Source of the DNA: Lineus longissimus | Lineage: Eukaryota > Nemertea > Pilidiophora > Heteronemertea > Lineidae | DNA: 64,000 nt | Assembly: GCF_910592395.1 (NCBI RefSeq) | Contig: NC_088312.1 | Location: 23,319,292-23,383,291 of the forward strand | Direction: 5' to 3' | In this document: piece by piece, positions 22,285 through 33,600 of the stretch | Numbering within the stretch: the stretch's first letter is position 1 | How the letters are laid out: each line of letters begins with the position of its first letter | Program-made: the position numbers and the translations under genes | The notes under the pieces: model-generated | Databases searched by the model: none | Told to the model about the DNA's origin: nothing | What the model saw: the letters and a program-made list of their open reading frames with translations, nothing else

Positions 22285-25200
22285 CTGAAAGCAACTGAAA
22301 CGTGTTACTACCTGAACAGGCATCGGAATGAACATACATTAATGTCACAGTTACACCAGTATCAAAAGCGTCTATCGTAAGTGCGCTAGGATAATGGATA
22401 CTAAATAATCAGTACCCCCGGCTCTTTTTTTGCTGAACTGCATGATTGTATTGAGTTACCACTGATTACAGCGTCGCCAAAACCCACTGATAGTGTTGGT
22501 ACTGAAGCTTTGACTTGCGCCGTGATTGGTTGCCCCCATCTTCCTCGTTGTAAAAAAGAAACTATAGTGCAGTGGCCGGCAAGAAGCATTTGACGATGAA
22601 AAACGGCTAACTTGGGTATCGGAGTGAATCAAATATATAACTTCCTACCCGTCAATGCCATCTGTCATGTCTATTGAAGCTGCCTTGTCTTGAACTTTTT
22701 CTTCCATCTCAGATATGTCAATTATTTCCACATCTGAAAAGCAGTAACACTAGTATTACTTGTCTTATTATGCTGTAATGGGACACAAAAGCATACGACA
22801 TCAGCACCCTCTGATCTGACTCATGATCATCTCAGGTTGGTAAGACAAGAACAATCTGTGAAATACATTTATTGTAAGATGGGTTACATACATGATGACT
22901 ATCGATATGTACTGCATGGCGTACAAGTAATAAGCAGTCTATGAGTATCTTTACCTTTGACTTTGTCAGACTCATTGGTATGTGTTGCCGTATTCGCGTT
23001 CTCCGGACTCTCTCTCTGGTTTCTTTTGTCGTCTCCTCCGGAAGCTGGGCTTGATAGGACAATCGGCTCTTCTACTTTCTTGTCAACAATTTGTGCAGTT
23101 GATGTCTGATCGTCAAAGGCTGCCTCTGGTACTTCTTTCATTTCCATGGCGCTAGAGGCTGTAGCAAACGGTTTCTCTTCGTTTGTTGCAACGGACATTG
23201 TATCTTCAGGTTCTTTTACTCGAGGGGATGCTTCCGATGATTCTTGATCAACGGAAGCTGCGGCTGATATCTGAACGATATGGCCAGCGTCGTCTTTCAC
23301 TTCCATAACGTCCGAGGCGGCAGACAATTTCTCTTCGCAATATCTAACAGATACTGGTACAGGGTGTTCGGGATCACTGGCACGGTCAGCAGAGGCAAGA
23401 CAGACTGGTGACGGGACATGGCGTGCTGGAGATGAAACGAGTTGTGCTGGTGACAAAATAAGCTGTGCTGGGGATGAATGCTGGCCTCGACCGAGGCGTG
23501 GGGAGGCTATGACAATCGGTGACTGAAGAAGCTTCTCACCGCCTTGTCCTTGCAGCAGATAGAACTGTTTAGCGATTTGCTCAATGAACTCGTTTGGAAG
23601 ATTTTTTGGGTTAAATGGACTTGATTCGTTCGGAGATCTGTCGGTATAAAAAGGCTGCTCCAGACGAATGGGTGACATCATCATCTCTGTGCCGCTTTCT
23701 CCATGTTTATTTGGCGTGCGTTTCATGGCGTAAAATTGGGGAACACCAACGAAGTCTGAAGCTGAGGTAGCAACGTTACCAAAGCGAACCCCTGAAACTG
23801 TCTCTGAACCCAGGGCAAAGCTATAGGCCTCTCCGCGCTGTAGCCTTTTGTCTGGGTTTCCAAAGTGCGCCTGTGGATAGTGGGCCATAACAAGGTTGTA
23901 CGGCGGACCGTGTCCATTTAGTGATAGCAAGGTAGCTTTGGAGCTGACGGCATTCGCAGATAGTTCTGTTACTTGCTCGCCTCCTGAGGTATCGTCAGGG
24001 TTTGAGGAAAGTATTGGAATCTGTATGAATGTTTGCATTCCCGGCAATGCATTGTCCCGTACTTCGGTAGCTTCAAGTTGCAGCGCTGACGATGCAGTGT
24101 CCGCCGTCTGCATGGGAAGGAAAACGTCTGGCTGGGCTTCTTGGCTGGTGTCTGATGGCGTGGTGCAGTGTTGCCTGGCGTCATCCGGGGAGTCACCACG
24201 GGAGATGGTTTCCTTGGAATGACTGGAGACCTCGTCTGCGTCTCGTTTGAAGGAGATAGCTCCGCCAATCACCTGTCCCTGGTTGAACTGAGGTTGCCAT
24301 GGTCGATACATCATGCCTGGGTCGATTTTGTGCGCTCTATCAAAGTGTTGATAGTGGCCGGCAGGTGTCCCTTGCATCATGTATGGTGGACGGCCATGAG
24401 GCATAGGGTAAGGATATGGTGGTCGGTGTAACGGAGGCATCTGTCTTGGGTGCGTTGCTCCTGGTGGCATCTGACCATATGGTGAAGGATAATATGGCCT
24501 GGAATGCGACATCGGCTGCGGGTAATGCGAAACTGGCATGCGTCTTTCTCTAAGCGCGTATGGATGCCGTCTAGAAGCTGATGCAGTGGTTGTGGGTCCT
24601 TGTCGATATGGGCTATAACCAGCTCCTTGTGGACTCGCGAACATTTGCATTGAAGGCTCTGGAGTACCTGCTTGTGGGTATGGTTGACCGAAGCTAAATA
24701 AATCCATGTCTTGGAGGGATCCCGCACCGTTTGACCCACCCATGAATCCTGGAATAGGAGAAAGATCATCGCCTAGTCGTCTTGAACGTGTCTCACTGAG
24801 TACAGAGTCGATTTCAGCTTTTAAAATGGCGTCCAACCTCGCTTTCTCTGCAAGTCTCTCCTTCTTTCTTTGGCGAGCAACACCGGGGCAGTACACATAA
24901 TCTGAAAAGAAACAGATTTTTTTCAATCTCGACTGACGTTTGACTGCGACATGTTTTTCAAGTTGAAAACTGCTGATTTGTAATATGCAGCATTGCTGTA
25001 ACTCATGAGTGACCCGGGCCACAGGCGTAGAATCTTCGAGATTGAACTAGCTCTGGACTATACCGTATATCACATGGATTAATGAGCCCCGCTCATTGCA
25101 ATTCCAAACATAAGACCTACTTGGAAATTTCTTCTTGTGCTCTCTCTCTTCTTCTTTTGCCTTCTCATAGTACGCTTCTCGCTGGACCTTCGGTAGTCTC

Positions 25201-26039
25201 CTCCAAGCCTCGCCAAGTCTGTGCCGAAGAGAACATCAGCGTTCCGGGTGAGGCAAATCATAGATTTCTGCCGATTGACGGCATGATGAAGACAATTCTA
25301 TTGATTCCAAAAGATGAGACAATACCACAACTAATAGCAATATGAAGATATTCAAAAAGAAGCAACTCACGCTCTAATCGAACGAACCATCAAACTCAAG
25401 GTCACATTGTTGTCTTACCTCACGCTGATATCTTTGTTGTTCTCTTCCGGGTACTCCTCCTTGAAATTGCTCCGATTCTCTGCGGCGAAGATCATGAAGG
25501 CGTTCATTGGTCGAGGAATCTTTCGGTTTTTGTCATCAAACATACTCCCTGACCCTGGGAAACAAATGGCGTCAGTGAATATATTATATACTTCGTATAA
25601 TTGTAGGACTTATCGGACTAGGCTATGCTGGGATTTGGCAGTCGCCTGATCCAAAGGCCTTCATTTTTGCATTGCTGATTGGAAAACTGCATGATGATGG
25701 ATCACCTGTAAATCATAGGTCAACTCAGTCATTCACATTGTGTCATTTCACAGGTTTTTGTGTCACTTTCAGTTTAAGGCTTATCAGTCAACCAGTCCAG
25801 TGCCTCATTTTGTGTTGATGATGATCGTTCCATCTCGCATGTCTCATCTTATGACATAAGTCATAGATACTTATATATATCGTTTAGAGAGTCATGCTGA
25901 GTGTACAGTACAGTAACCTAGGCCTAGCCATGTCATGATGATGTAGGACTAGCTAGCCTACTCATCGAAGAAGAAATGACTCACCTTGTGACAAATACGA
26001 GCGTTTTTGCTCTCGATTACTACTGGCATGGCTGGCCAT
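22014..26039 (-). CDS. HMG-box (SOX-like) transcription factor
   Basis: Nuclear DNA-binding protein by family. Six minus-strand exons join in phase: 25985-26039, 25419-25554, 25121-25218, 22955-24901, 22649-22733 and 22014-22284. They total 2592 nt, or 863 residues plus TGA. The HMG box begins near residue 28: IPRPMNAFMIFAAENRSNF, NNKDISVRLGEAWRRLP, REAYYEKAKEEEREHKKKFP, then NYVYCPGVARQRKKERL. The RPMNAFM core and the NYVYCPG tail fit the SOX/TCF class of sequence-specific HMG boxes. The usual SOX VW after RPMNAFM is IF here. The YY...HKKKFP...VY stretch reminds me most of SoxH/Sox30, without certainty. The long C-terminal part is disordered: a Pro/Tyr/Met-rich stretch, then Ser/Glu-rich with SPAQL-type short repeats. 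The start is the first ATG, in phase, in a short exon. Confidence 0.88.
22649..22733 (-). CDS. HMG-box gene exon 5
   Basis: 85 nt between TTCAG and GTAGGA, open in phase. It encodes the acidic VEIIDISEMEEKVQDKAAS. Confidence 0.75.
22955..24901 (-). CDS. HMG-box gene exon 4: box tail and low-complexity region
   Basis: 1947-nt exon, TTTCAG acceptor and GTAAAG donor. It starts with NYVYCPG and a basic stretch, then a coiled-coil-like KERLAEKARLDAILKAEIDS. A Pro/Met/Tyr/His-rich region and a Ser/Glu-rich region follow. Confidence 0.93.
25121..25218 (-). CDS. HMG-box gene exon 3: second half of the HMG box
   Basis: 98 nt between CACAG and GTAGGT. It encodes LGEAWRRLPKVQREAYYEKA followed by KEEEREHKKKFP. 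Confidence 0.9.
25419..25554 (-). CDS. HMG-box gene exon 2: first half of the HMG box
   Basis: 136 nt between CCCAG and GTAAGA. It encodes IPRPMNAFMIFAAENRSNF to NNKDISV. An intron splits the box right after ISVR. Confidence 0.9.
25985..26039 (-). CDS. HMG-box gene exon 1
   Basis: ATG at 26039 gives MASHASSNREQKRSYLSQ, then GTGAGT after one extra base (phase 1), which matches the next exon. Confidence 0.75.
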
Positions 26040-26514
26040 TTCGCAGATCTCGGATCCGCGGATAAAAATATACGAAGAAAAATGGGAAAATCGGCACAAA
26101 CAGTGCAAAAGTCATTCAATGTTTACTAACTGTTGAGCTGAAGTGTTGCTTGATCATGAGCCAACAACCAAGTGAAGTCGCATCGTCTGTTGTGCAGCGT
26201 CGGAGCGTCGAGTATTTCGTGCGTTCTATGACGTCATGACGCCATTGACTTTTAAACTGTGACGCTGTGTCATTAATTTGAGTGCATTATGTTGTCATTG
26301 ACAGCAATGACAAGAATAGTGAGATTTTTGCGTTTCGTGACGGACGAAATATATTTGCAAGACGGACGGAACGGCTATGTCCACTCAGAAGTAAAGGGCT
26401 GAGAATGTCATTTTCAGTCGTAATATCTGCATCGGGCAAAAGACGTAACAGCATCCGCAAAAGACGTTACAGCCCAATGACGAAGCGGTGAGTTTGTTGT
26501 GGTCGGATTCCAGC
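26040..26514. other. Upstream flank of the HMG-box gene
   Basis: Probable 5'UTR and promoter region of the minus-strand HMG-box gene, by position only. No core promoter element was recognised. Confidence 0.4.
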
Positions 26515-26605
26515 AAAGGCACCTGGGGCCTAGATCGGGCTTCGAACCCACTAAGTTGTCACGACAAGCACTCTAAGTCTACCGACTATCGGACTAAGCT
26601 AAAGG
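26515..26605 (-). repeat. tRNA-derived SINE-like fragment
   Basis: On the minus strand TTAGTCCGATAGTCGGTAGA resembles an A box. GTGGGTTCGAAGCCCG at the expected distance is a B box. No clean cloverleaf or CCA end, so a SINE head or degenerate tRNA is inferred. Confidence 0.5.
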
Positions 26606-27299
26606 CTTGGAAGCGCTGTCTCTTTGGGAGAATTGTCCAAACTGTGTGATAGATAGGCCTATACATGTATACAGGATATTTTACGGCTTTTATTACATTT
26701 GTACTTCCAGCTCTCTCTGCATAATATATAACTTCACTACTTTTTCTACCCTCGCTCTCAGGGGATAGGCTAAACACCGAAAGTGCAATGCCCCAAGACA
26801 TTCATGCTGAGATGCGTGTATCACTTTTCGGTTTCATGCTGGTACAAATCGGTGTTGGTCTTCGATGGTGCTACCTCGCTAATTGACAAAACATACGTGA
26901 CGTGCAATTTGGAAAATGCCGAGCTGCTGCCCTGGTATATAGCCTATCAAGAAGTTCGACGGCGAGTCCTTTGGTCTTCAAGGCTCCCGGCCTCCTGACT
27001 TGTTTGTTATCCCTAAAGGTCAATACACCTACAGTGACTTCGTATGATCGGTTCATCCATACAAACTTCCAACTTCCCCCCTTTGGCGAGGCTATGTACC
27101 ATGCAGGGCACACTAAAACCGATGTTGCAACTCAGTCAGGCTTTAGCGAATGGGTGCAGTTCTCGATCTAGATGGTTGATTGGTAATGTCCCTTGTGGGA
27201 TATGGCTGCAAAATCTGGCTGTCGTTCAATCGGTGCGCCGGTTATTCAAAATAAACTTTGATAAAAAAGGGTGTCCAGCAGTATGAACAGTGATGGATA

Positions 27300-28010
27300 A
27301 AACCATTCTTCTTGGTTTACGAGTCTGGGTTTGGAGCTGTCGTCATGTGGTCTTTCAGGAGCGTCTTGAAGCTGTTGGTGTCTTCTGCTCTGACGTGCTC
27401 TGGGAGTTTGTTCCAGTCTCATGTGGTTTGTTGGACGAATGAGAACTTGTCCCCATCGTTGGACCATCTCAAATTTCCTGATCAGGTTGGATTGATGAGG
27501 GTCACCGGTCCCAGGCTGCAGCCCGCATAGCTAAGTTTTGCCGACACCGGTGCTTGGAAGGCCTTCTCCTTGACACCCGGGAGACACTTATGTATGTTCA
27601 GCCGGGAAAGCCCAGGAGTAAATTTGCTGCACACGTGGTTTTGTTAACGTGTGCTTTCCGGCCAGCTCAATGGTCGATGTGAATTGGACTCCTAGGTAGG
27701 TGAAATTATTGACCTTCACAAGGGCTGCACCTTCCATCTGGTAGAAAAAGCTATCTTTTTCTTCTTGTTTGTGACGCTCATCGTGTTGCATTTTTTCACG
27801 TTAAAAGCCTGAAGCACAGAACTTTAGATACGGTATTTACAAGGGCTTTGCTTAGAGGAGCTGCACGGTCTTCAGTTTGTGGCTGGATTTGCGAGGACGA
27901 GGTGGTTGAGGTGGTTGGCCATGATGACTCGGAGAGGTGAGAGACGTTCGGAGAGGCCCTGTTAGTTCTTTCCACACCCACGGTGCTAACTCGTCACCTT
28001 ATTTTTCACA
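27300..28010 (-). pseudogene. Non-LTR retrotransposon reverse-transcriptase remnant
   Basis: The minus strand gives NNFTYLGVQF near 27680-27700 (the FxYLGV block of LINE reverse transcriptases). Further on it gives DWNKLPEHVRAEDTNSFKTL and LKDHMTTAPNP, ending at about 27325 (the WNxLP...SFK C-terminal block). The two blocks lie in different frames with stops between them, so the copy is dead. It is truncated at both ends. Confidence 0.65.
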
Positions 28011-28264
28011 CCATCTCGGGTCACCTAGGTTGCCATACCGTGTGCTCCTGAGGCTATAAAACCATGATTTAACGCAAATCAACTCAAAAGAGATATTGCG
28101 ATTCTCTGCACAACACAAGCCCTATTCTAGAGAGTCCCAAATCGATAAAAACACATTTTATACCACAAGCTGCCAAAAGAGAGTCATCATCATCTTCATC
28201 ATCAGTAGGCCTACACAGTTGGGGCATCGTCATCATCATCGGCAGTAACAGCAGCAGCGTTTCT

Positions 28265-29839
28265 GTGCTGTCGGATCTCTGCCGAACAAAACAGGGGTTG
28301 ATATCCCTGACACGATATCGATCCGTGATGAATGCCACAGGAACGATGGCGCCGTCGACGGATATGAACTCCTCGGTGGACCCGCAGACGATCTCGCCCA
28401 CCATTCTGGACGTGACTCGCCTCATTGGTAGCAGGACGATGACCGCAGTCCAGATCATCATTGCCATCAACCTGGTAATGACTGTTATCTCAAACACTCT
28501 GATGGTAGCCAGCATCCGCTCGTGTGACCACCTACGGACGGCTTCAAATAAATTCCTTCTGAATATTTGTTTTTCCAACTTTATTCTCGCGGCATCGATG
28601 TCCATGTCTTTACTCACTGTAGCATTGAAGCCTGGATATTCTCGGGCGCATAAAGTATTCGAAAATGTGATAGCTTTCACAACAGTCTTACCGCATTACT
28701 TGTATATGCTAACTCTCGCTGCAACGGCGTGTCACAGACGGCGAATGATGCAACCGCCAACATTGACTTTAAAAGAACGCCACAAATTCGTCAACAGGTG
28801 TTTACTGGTTGTTTGGATTGTTGCAGTGACTATGGCCTTGTGTCTGGTGATTTGCTCCAAGAAGGAAATGTATAGCTTGTTAACTTTGTCTTTCTCAAAA
28901 ATTTCGTACAGGACCCGGCTTGCCTATGATTGGCCCGAGATTCTTGCGACAGGAATATGTGTCAGCAGTACATGCTTTTCGCTTGTCGTCGTCGTTTTGT
29001 CTTTTATTCACTTGTATAAGATAAGCATGGAGTTCAAGAGAGTTGCTGGAATTCCGAGTGCGAACCTACCCAACCCCGACTACATTCGTACCACACCAGC
29101 AGCACGCCCCTGCTGGGCCTCCAAAGGGAAACATGCCACGATACACACGCAGGAAATCGACAGCCCGGTCATGGATGTTCGTCCGCACCTCAATAAGTCC
29201 TTTCCCCCACAGAAATTCCGTCGTCAAAGCAATTCACAAGATTCCATCGAATTCTCAGATATCTCTCAAATGGTGGAAATCAACGCGAACCAGAAGGGCA
29301 AATTGAAGTTGACATCACATTCTTCATATTCTGAGTTTATGAGTCAGTCAACTCTATTTGAAATCAAAGAACCTCCGACCTTTCACCGGTTATGTGTAGA
29401 AGAATCCTCTGGTGGTGATTCCGCATTCGCATCAAATTCATCAAGGAGTAACCAAGGAACTGTGGTCCCCGGTTCCAACATCGACTGGTGCGGAAGATTA
29501 GAGAATCCCACGGCAAACCGCAGCGCAGTTGTAACTAAACCCTTTGTGATCATTATTGAGCGTGCCACGAACGAATACATCAAAAACGCAGTCAAGAACT
29601 ACATCGTGTTCATCTCTTTGTTCACAGTATTTACAATGCCTGTCTCTATTTCTCTGTTTGTCGATTATATTTCTGTACTGACAGAGGCGAGGGTTACTGC
29701 AAGGTTCATGTGTATCATCTTTTTCCATTGCATTGCACCCTCGTATCCTATATTCCTTGTTTTTTATGATAAGACTGTAAGAGCCTCTATGATGGAGGTA
29801 TTGGCTAGCTTCTGGCGTAAACTTCGGTGTATACCCTGA
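28265..29839 (+). CDS. Orphan rhodopsin-class-like GPCR, intronless and divergent
   Basis: 524-residue seven-helix receptor. TM1 is near residues 60-84 (ISNTLMVAS keeps the TM1 Asn), TM2 97-118, TM3 133-156, TM4 179-198 (with Trp184), TM5 224-252, TM6 near 444-466 and TM7 near 478-500. The third cytoplasmic loop is long, about 180 residues, and Ser/Pro-rich. Standard class A motifs are weak: DRY reads CHR, the TM3/ECL2 disulfide cysteines are not evident, TM6 has TMP rather than CWxP, and TM7 has PSYPIF rather than NPxxY. The Met at residue 22 (28328) may be the true start, because MNATGT is a better glycosylated N-terminus. Ligand unknown. It sits 2.2 kb from the HMG-box gene, in the opposite orientation. 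Confidence 0.8.
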   Translation: MLSDLCRTKQGLISLTRYRSVMNATGTMAPSTDMNSSVDPQTISPTILDVTRLIGSRTMTAVQIIIAINLVMTVISNTLMVASIRSCDHLRTASNKFLLNICFSNFILAASMSMSLLTVALKPGYSRAHKVFENVIAFTTVLPHYLYMLTLAATACHRRRMMQPPTLTLKERHKFVNRCLLVVWIVAVTMALCLVICSKKEMYSLLTLSFSKISYRTRLAYDWPEILATGICVSSTCFSLVVVVLSFIHLYKISMEFKRVAGIPSANLPNPDYIRTTPAARPCWASKGKHATIHTQEIDSPVMDVRPHLNKSFPPQKFRRQSNSQDSIEFSDISQMVEINANQKGKLKLTSHSSYSEFMSQSTLFEIKEPPTFHRLCVEESSGGDSAFASNSSRSNQGTVVPGSNIDWCGRLENPTANRSAVVTKPFVIIIERATNEYIKNAVKNYIVFISLFTVFTMPVSISLFVDYISVLTEARVTARFMCIIFFHCIAPSYPIFLVFYDKTVRASMMEVLASFWRKLRCIP

Positions 29840-29842
29840 ACT

Positions 29843-30518
29843 GGTCAACTCATGCTTTAATGTAAGCTATCTATATACCCTACCCCTGAACTTTGCCACT
29901 CGCTGATCTACTCGAGCTAGAATTGGGAAGGACTTCAAAAGAATCAGGACTGGTATTAGCAATTCCGAAGACGCCTATCGTGGCACAAAGCAAGGCCATG
30001 ATTGAACACAGATGCATCACTGACTACTGAGTATCACGACATAAAAGAAAACCACGGACATGGGGTGTCATGAAAGTCAGTCCAGGCTTTCCATCGCGAG
30101 ACCTGCCTATCCTAGAGTCAGCCAATGTAAAGCCCTGGGCGAAAAGGTGTTAATCAACTATTTAAAAAACATAGAAAGTGTAATTCTTTAGTTTTCTGAT
30201 TATTTAGCAAGTTTTTTAAAATATATTCCTTTCAGTCAAAGTGATCAATGACCCTTGCAAATTGTAAACAGGCCTGTCAATGAGTCCTGCAGCCTGGACG
30301 TGGCATGGCGTGGGGGTATTGGGCATCGCAGGAAGCACCTTAGGTGACAACTACCGATGAAGACTCGTCCGTGGTGTGACCAAGGCATCCCGGGGGGGCA
30401 CCACAGCAAGGTAGCAAGGGTTTCATATCCCGTGTCTAATAAACTTCAGGTCAGTGATCCCGGCAACCCCTCGAAAAGCGTCTTCTGTAAAATCGTTCAT
30501 GTGATATCAGTCAATCTC
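29843..30518. other. Intergenic region between the orphan GPCR and the protease gene
   Basis: Convergent 3' ends of two genes. No ORF, RNA gene or repeat family was recognised. Confidence 0.5.
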
Positions 30519-30689
30519 CTAGTCTCTGATATTCGCAACGATTTCGGCGTCGATCCATTCCATGTGTTTACGTACGTTGGTGTAGACGCCTGGGAACTTC
30601 TTATCCCCACACCCCTGACCGAATGACGTCACGCCAAACTGAACCCATTTCTCGCCTTTCTGACAGATGAGCGGGCCACCGGAGTCGCC
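30519..30689 (-). CDS. Protease gene exon 12: catalytic Ser and stop
   Basis: 171 nt after a TTGCAG acceptor. It encodes [20 protein letters not shown], then GVYTNV, and ends [12 protein letters not shown] before the stop. Confidence 0.94.
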   Translation of the reverse strand, partial: GDSGGPLICQKGEKWVQFGVTSFGQGCGDKKFPGVYTNVRKHMEWIDAEIVANIRD

Positions 30690-33600
30690 CTGCAAGAGAA
30701 TCAACACCAAAGAAATGACAATCACGTTTCCCGTTCGCCTCTTTCCTCAATCAGCAATTTGGGACTTCCTGACAGGTATCAACCAATGAGAAGAGAGCTA
30801 TCATGCTTGTTCGGAACAGACAGCTCGGCCATGATCACATACGGGGGTTTGATTGGTCAAAACCTGTCACCTGATAGGAACTCCTACATGATTTCTCCTT
30901 GAGGAAAGTTGCGAAGATTCGGATACATAATCCATCATGGCAACATAAATCGTCAAATATGTTTCCACCGATGGACACGACGACCGCCAATATGTTTAGA
31001 ATAAGTATAAACTCAATTGAGAATTGGGAATAAGGAATAAGAAGCCAACTTCAGCCTAGTGCTGCGCATGCGTACCTGACAGCTGTCCTTTCCTCCGTCT
31101 GTGCCATGGGCGCATAGCATCTTCTCCTCGGTTATGTTGAGATGGCTTTGGAAGGACTCCTCGTAAAGGATGTCACACTGTTGTGTATCCACAACGGTCA
31201 CGTCCACGTGGTTAGAGATATCGGTATAATCTGAAAACAAGAGCATGTTTGAAAAAACTATACAGGGTATCCCAAAAACAGTGAAAGACTCGTCTGAGAA
31301 ATGCATCTTAAGCAGGTTATTCACCGAGCCCCTTCAGCGGGACATGATAGAGCATTATATAGACTTGAGCAGCTTGCGACAGGTTGAAGGGGTTGCTGCA
31401 GAGAATGCCTTTAAACACATTTTATTGCCAGTAAAAGGCTAAATTCGCCAAAGGTCGTAATTCTAATATGTTTTTCATCGGATTTCTCTGTTAGGTAGCG
31501 AGATACCTGTGATCATCGCCGAGGTTTGATCGAAACATCTTGGTTAGAATATCTGTGAATTGAAAATAGAACCTCATCCTAACATATGATGGGCGGTAAA
31601 ATGGACTTACCACCATACATGTAGGTCATGTACCCCCACCCCCCGACCTGACACTCCTCCCCAGCCACCACCGTCTCTTCTTCACCAGGTAAGCAAATGG
31701 TATTGACGTAGTCACTCATTTCGACTGATCGGTTCAGCTTGAAAAGGCAGAGATCATTGAAGAGGGTCTTCCAACCTGCAGATAAACGTGACTTAGAGGC
31801 AGAGACAATGGTGCCATCAGTGGGGAGTAGTTTATGAAACTTGTGAAATGCCCAGATTCACACATAAAGGTGTTCATTAAGTAGCTTTTAGATGAAAAAC
31901 AATTTCCGATGTTTACGTGCAAAACAATATCTAGCGATGCGATTTGTTATTGGAAGTTATAAAATGGGACTTCATAACATACTCATCAGGCCAATCATGT
32001 ACATGTTCATGTATCTTCTGGTATTTCGTACATCTGCTGATCTGAGTGATATTGACTATAGCATAGTGTAATAGAAAAATCCACGAAGTTTGAAAATCGC
32101 CTTTTCATAAACTATCGTCAATGGGAGAATTGTGGCCACTGTGGAAGAGATTTCTCCCGGAATAATCCAATTAAAAGTGTTGAGCTACTGGTCCAAAGTG
32201 GATTTCATATTGAAGATATATTGTTTTGGGGGCTTTCAGTCGCGCTAGCACAGTTCTTCAACAAGATGCAATAATAAAGTGTTTAGTTGGTTCGCTTTAT
32301 CACAGACTGTAGAAACAACACTCTGTGGATTCAAGCCAAAAATCGTCGGAATTTCTCATCGCCAATGTCAACTTACTGAACTGCGGGTGTGGTATAATTC
32401 TCTCCACCTCAAAGTCGGCATAAAGTCGCTGTTCCAGCTCGAAGTTGTGCTCTCCGACCCTGGCGGTCCACATACTCGGCCGAACCATCTCGTGGCCGCT
32501 CTTCGTGTCATTACGTCTGTCAATAAGAAAAAATGTCAAATATTCATCTTTCCTGAGCACTGGTGACAATATATTATGAGACCTAAATGCCGCTGTAGCA
32601 GTAGAAAATGTTCCCCTGGAAAAGTGTCTGGCCCTATTGTATTCCGACAGATTATAGTATACGTGGCTCTTTAGAGTTCTCTATGAATAAGGAACCTGGA
32701 AACTGTATCACTTTTATTTCATTTTTTCGTTGGATAAAGTAAGGTCAAGAGTAAAATTTGCACGTAAAATATGTTCAAGTACAGTGAAACCTCGGTCGGC
32801 GACCACCCCGGTAACGCGACCATTCAACCTCGGTTCCATTAGTGGTCCTGTTACCGGGGTTCTAGTGTATATACTTACAAGACGCAATGAGCCGCTGTGA
32901 GGACCCATTGAGGATGTATGAGAGACCCTCCACACTTATGTCCAATCCCCTGCCACATAAGCGAGATCAGCCACGGCCACTCGCCCTGCTCAGTGGGGAT
33001 ACCGCCCACCACACGCTTCTCACGGACGCCTTTGAAGTGCTTCTCTTTGTGTTTCCTCACACCACAAGAACCAAGAATACCTTCATCGAAAGAAAAGGTA
33101 TTCTAATACACTGGGTTGTCAATTGGTGTCAATGACTTCGCTCCTGATCTCCAAAAGCAGTGTAAGTCACTTGAGGCCGCTCATTTCATAGGCCCCCCCC
33201 TCCCATTTTTCTGTACCCCCTCCCCCTCACTGCGTTTCCCGAGGTATTACTCTATTACCTGCAGAGGTATTCCCTCCGAAGCCTTTTTGACCCGCGAGAG
33301 TCGAGTGAAGGCTAAGCGATGTTCAAACATTGACGGTGAATGCTAGCTTTGGTTTTGTTCTTTTTCGATGGTGACTGTATCCTGGCCCATTTGACCCAAG
33401 ATAGAGTGAATGTAGGTCAGGATGCCACCTTTGGCCCAAACTTCGAAGGGCGGCCATCTTCGTGTCCAGATGACCAAAGGGGACCATGCCAAGCAGTACA
33501 TTGACAATGTAGGAAATTGGAAGTAAAGGACATAAATCACTTTCCTGTCAAGGGGGATATGAGAGACATTATGAATGCGCTTCTGCGCCCCGGAAGAATG

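Noticed and set aside
22899-25022. Single-exon 707-residue protein
   Set aside because: The first ~40 and last ~20 residues run through an AG acceptor (24901) and a GT donor (22955). Exons on both sides restore an HMG box and a proper C-terminus in phase.
28084-28680. 198-codon minus-strand ORF
   Set aside because: It is antisense to the N-terminal part of the plus-strand GPCR and has no recognisable features.
31245-31442. Transposon start suggested by ACAGGGTATCCCAAAAACAG
   Set aside because: The phrase is like ends of some DNA transposons, but I found no matching second end or coding remnant nearby.
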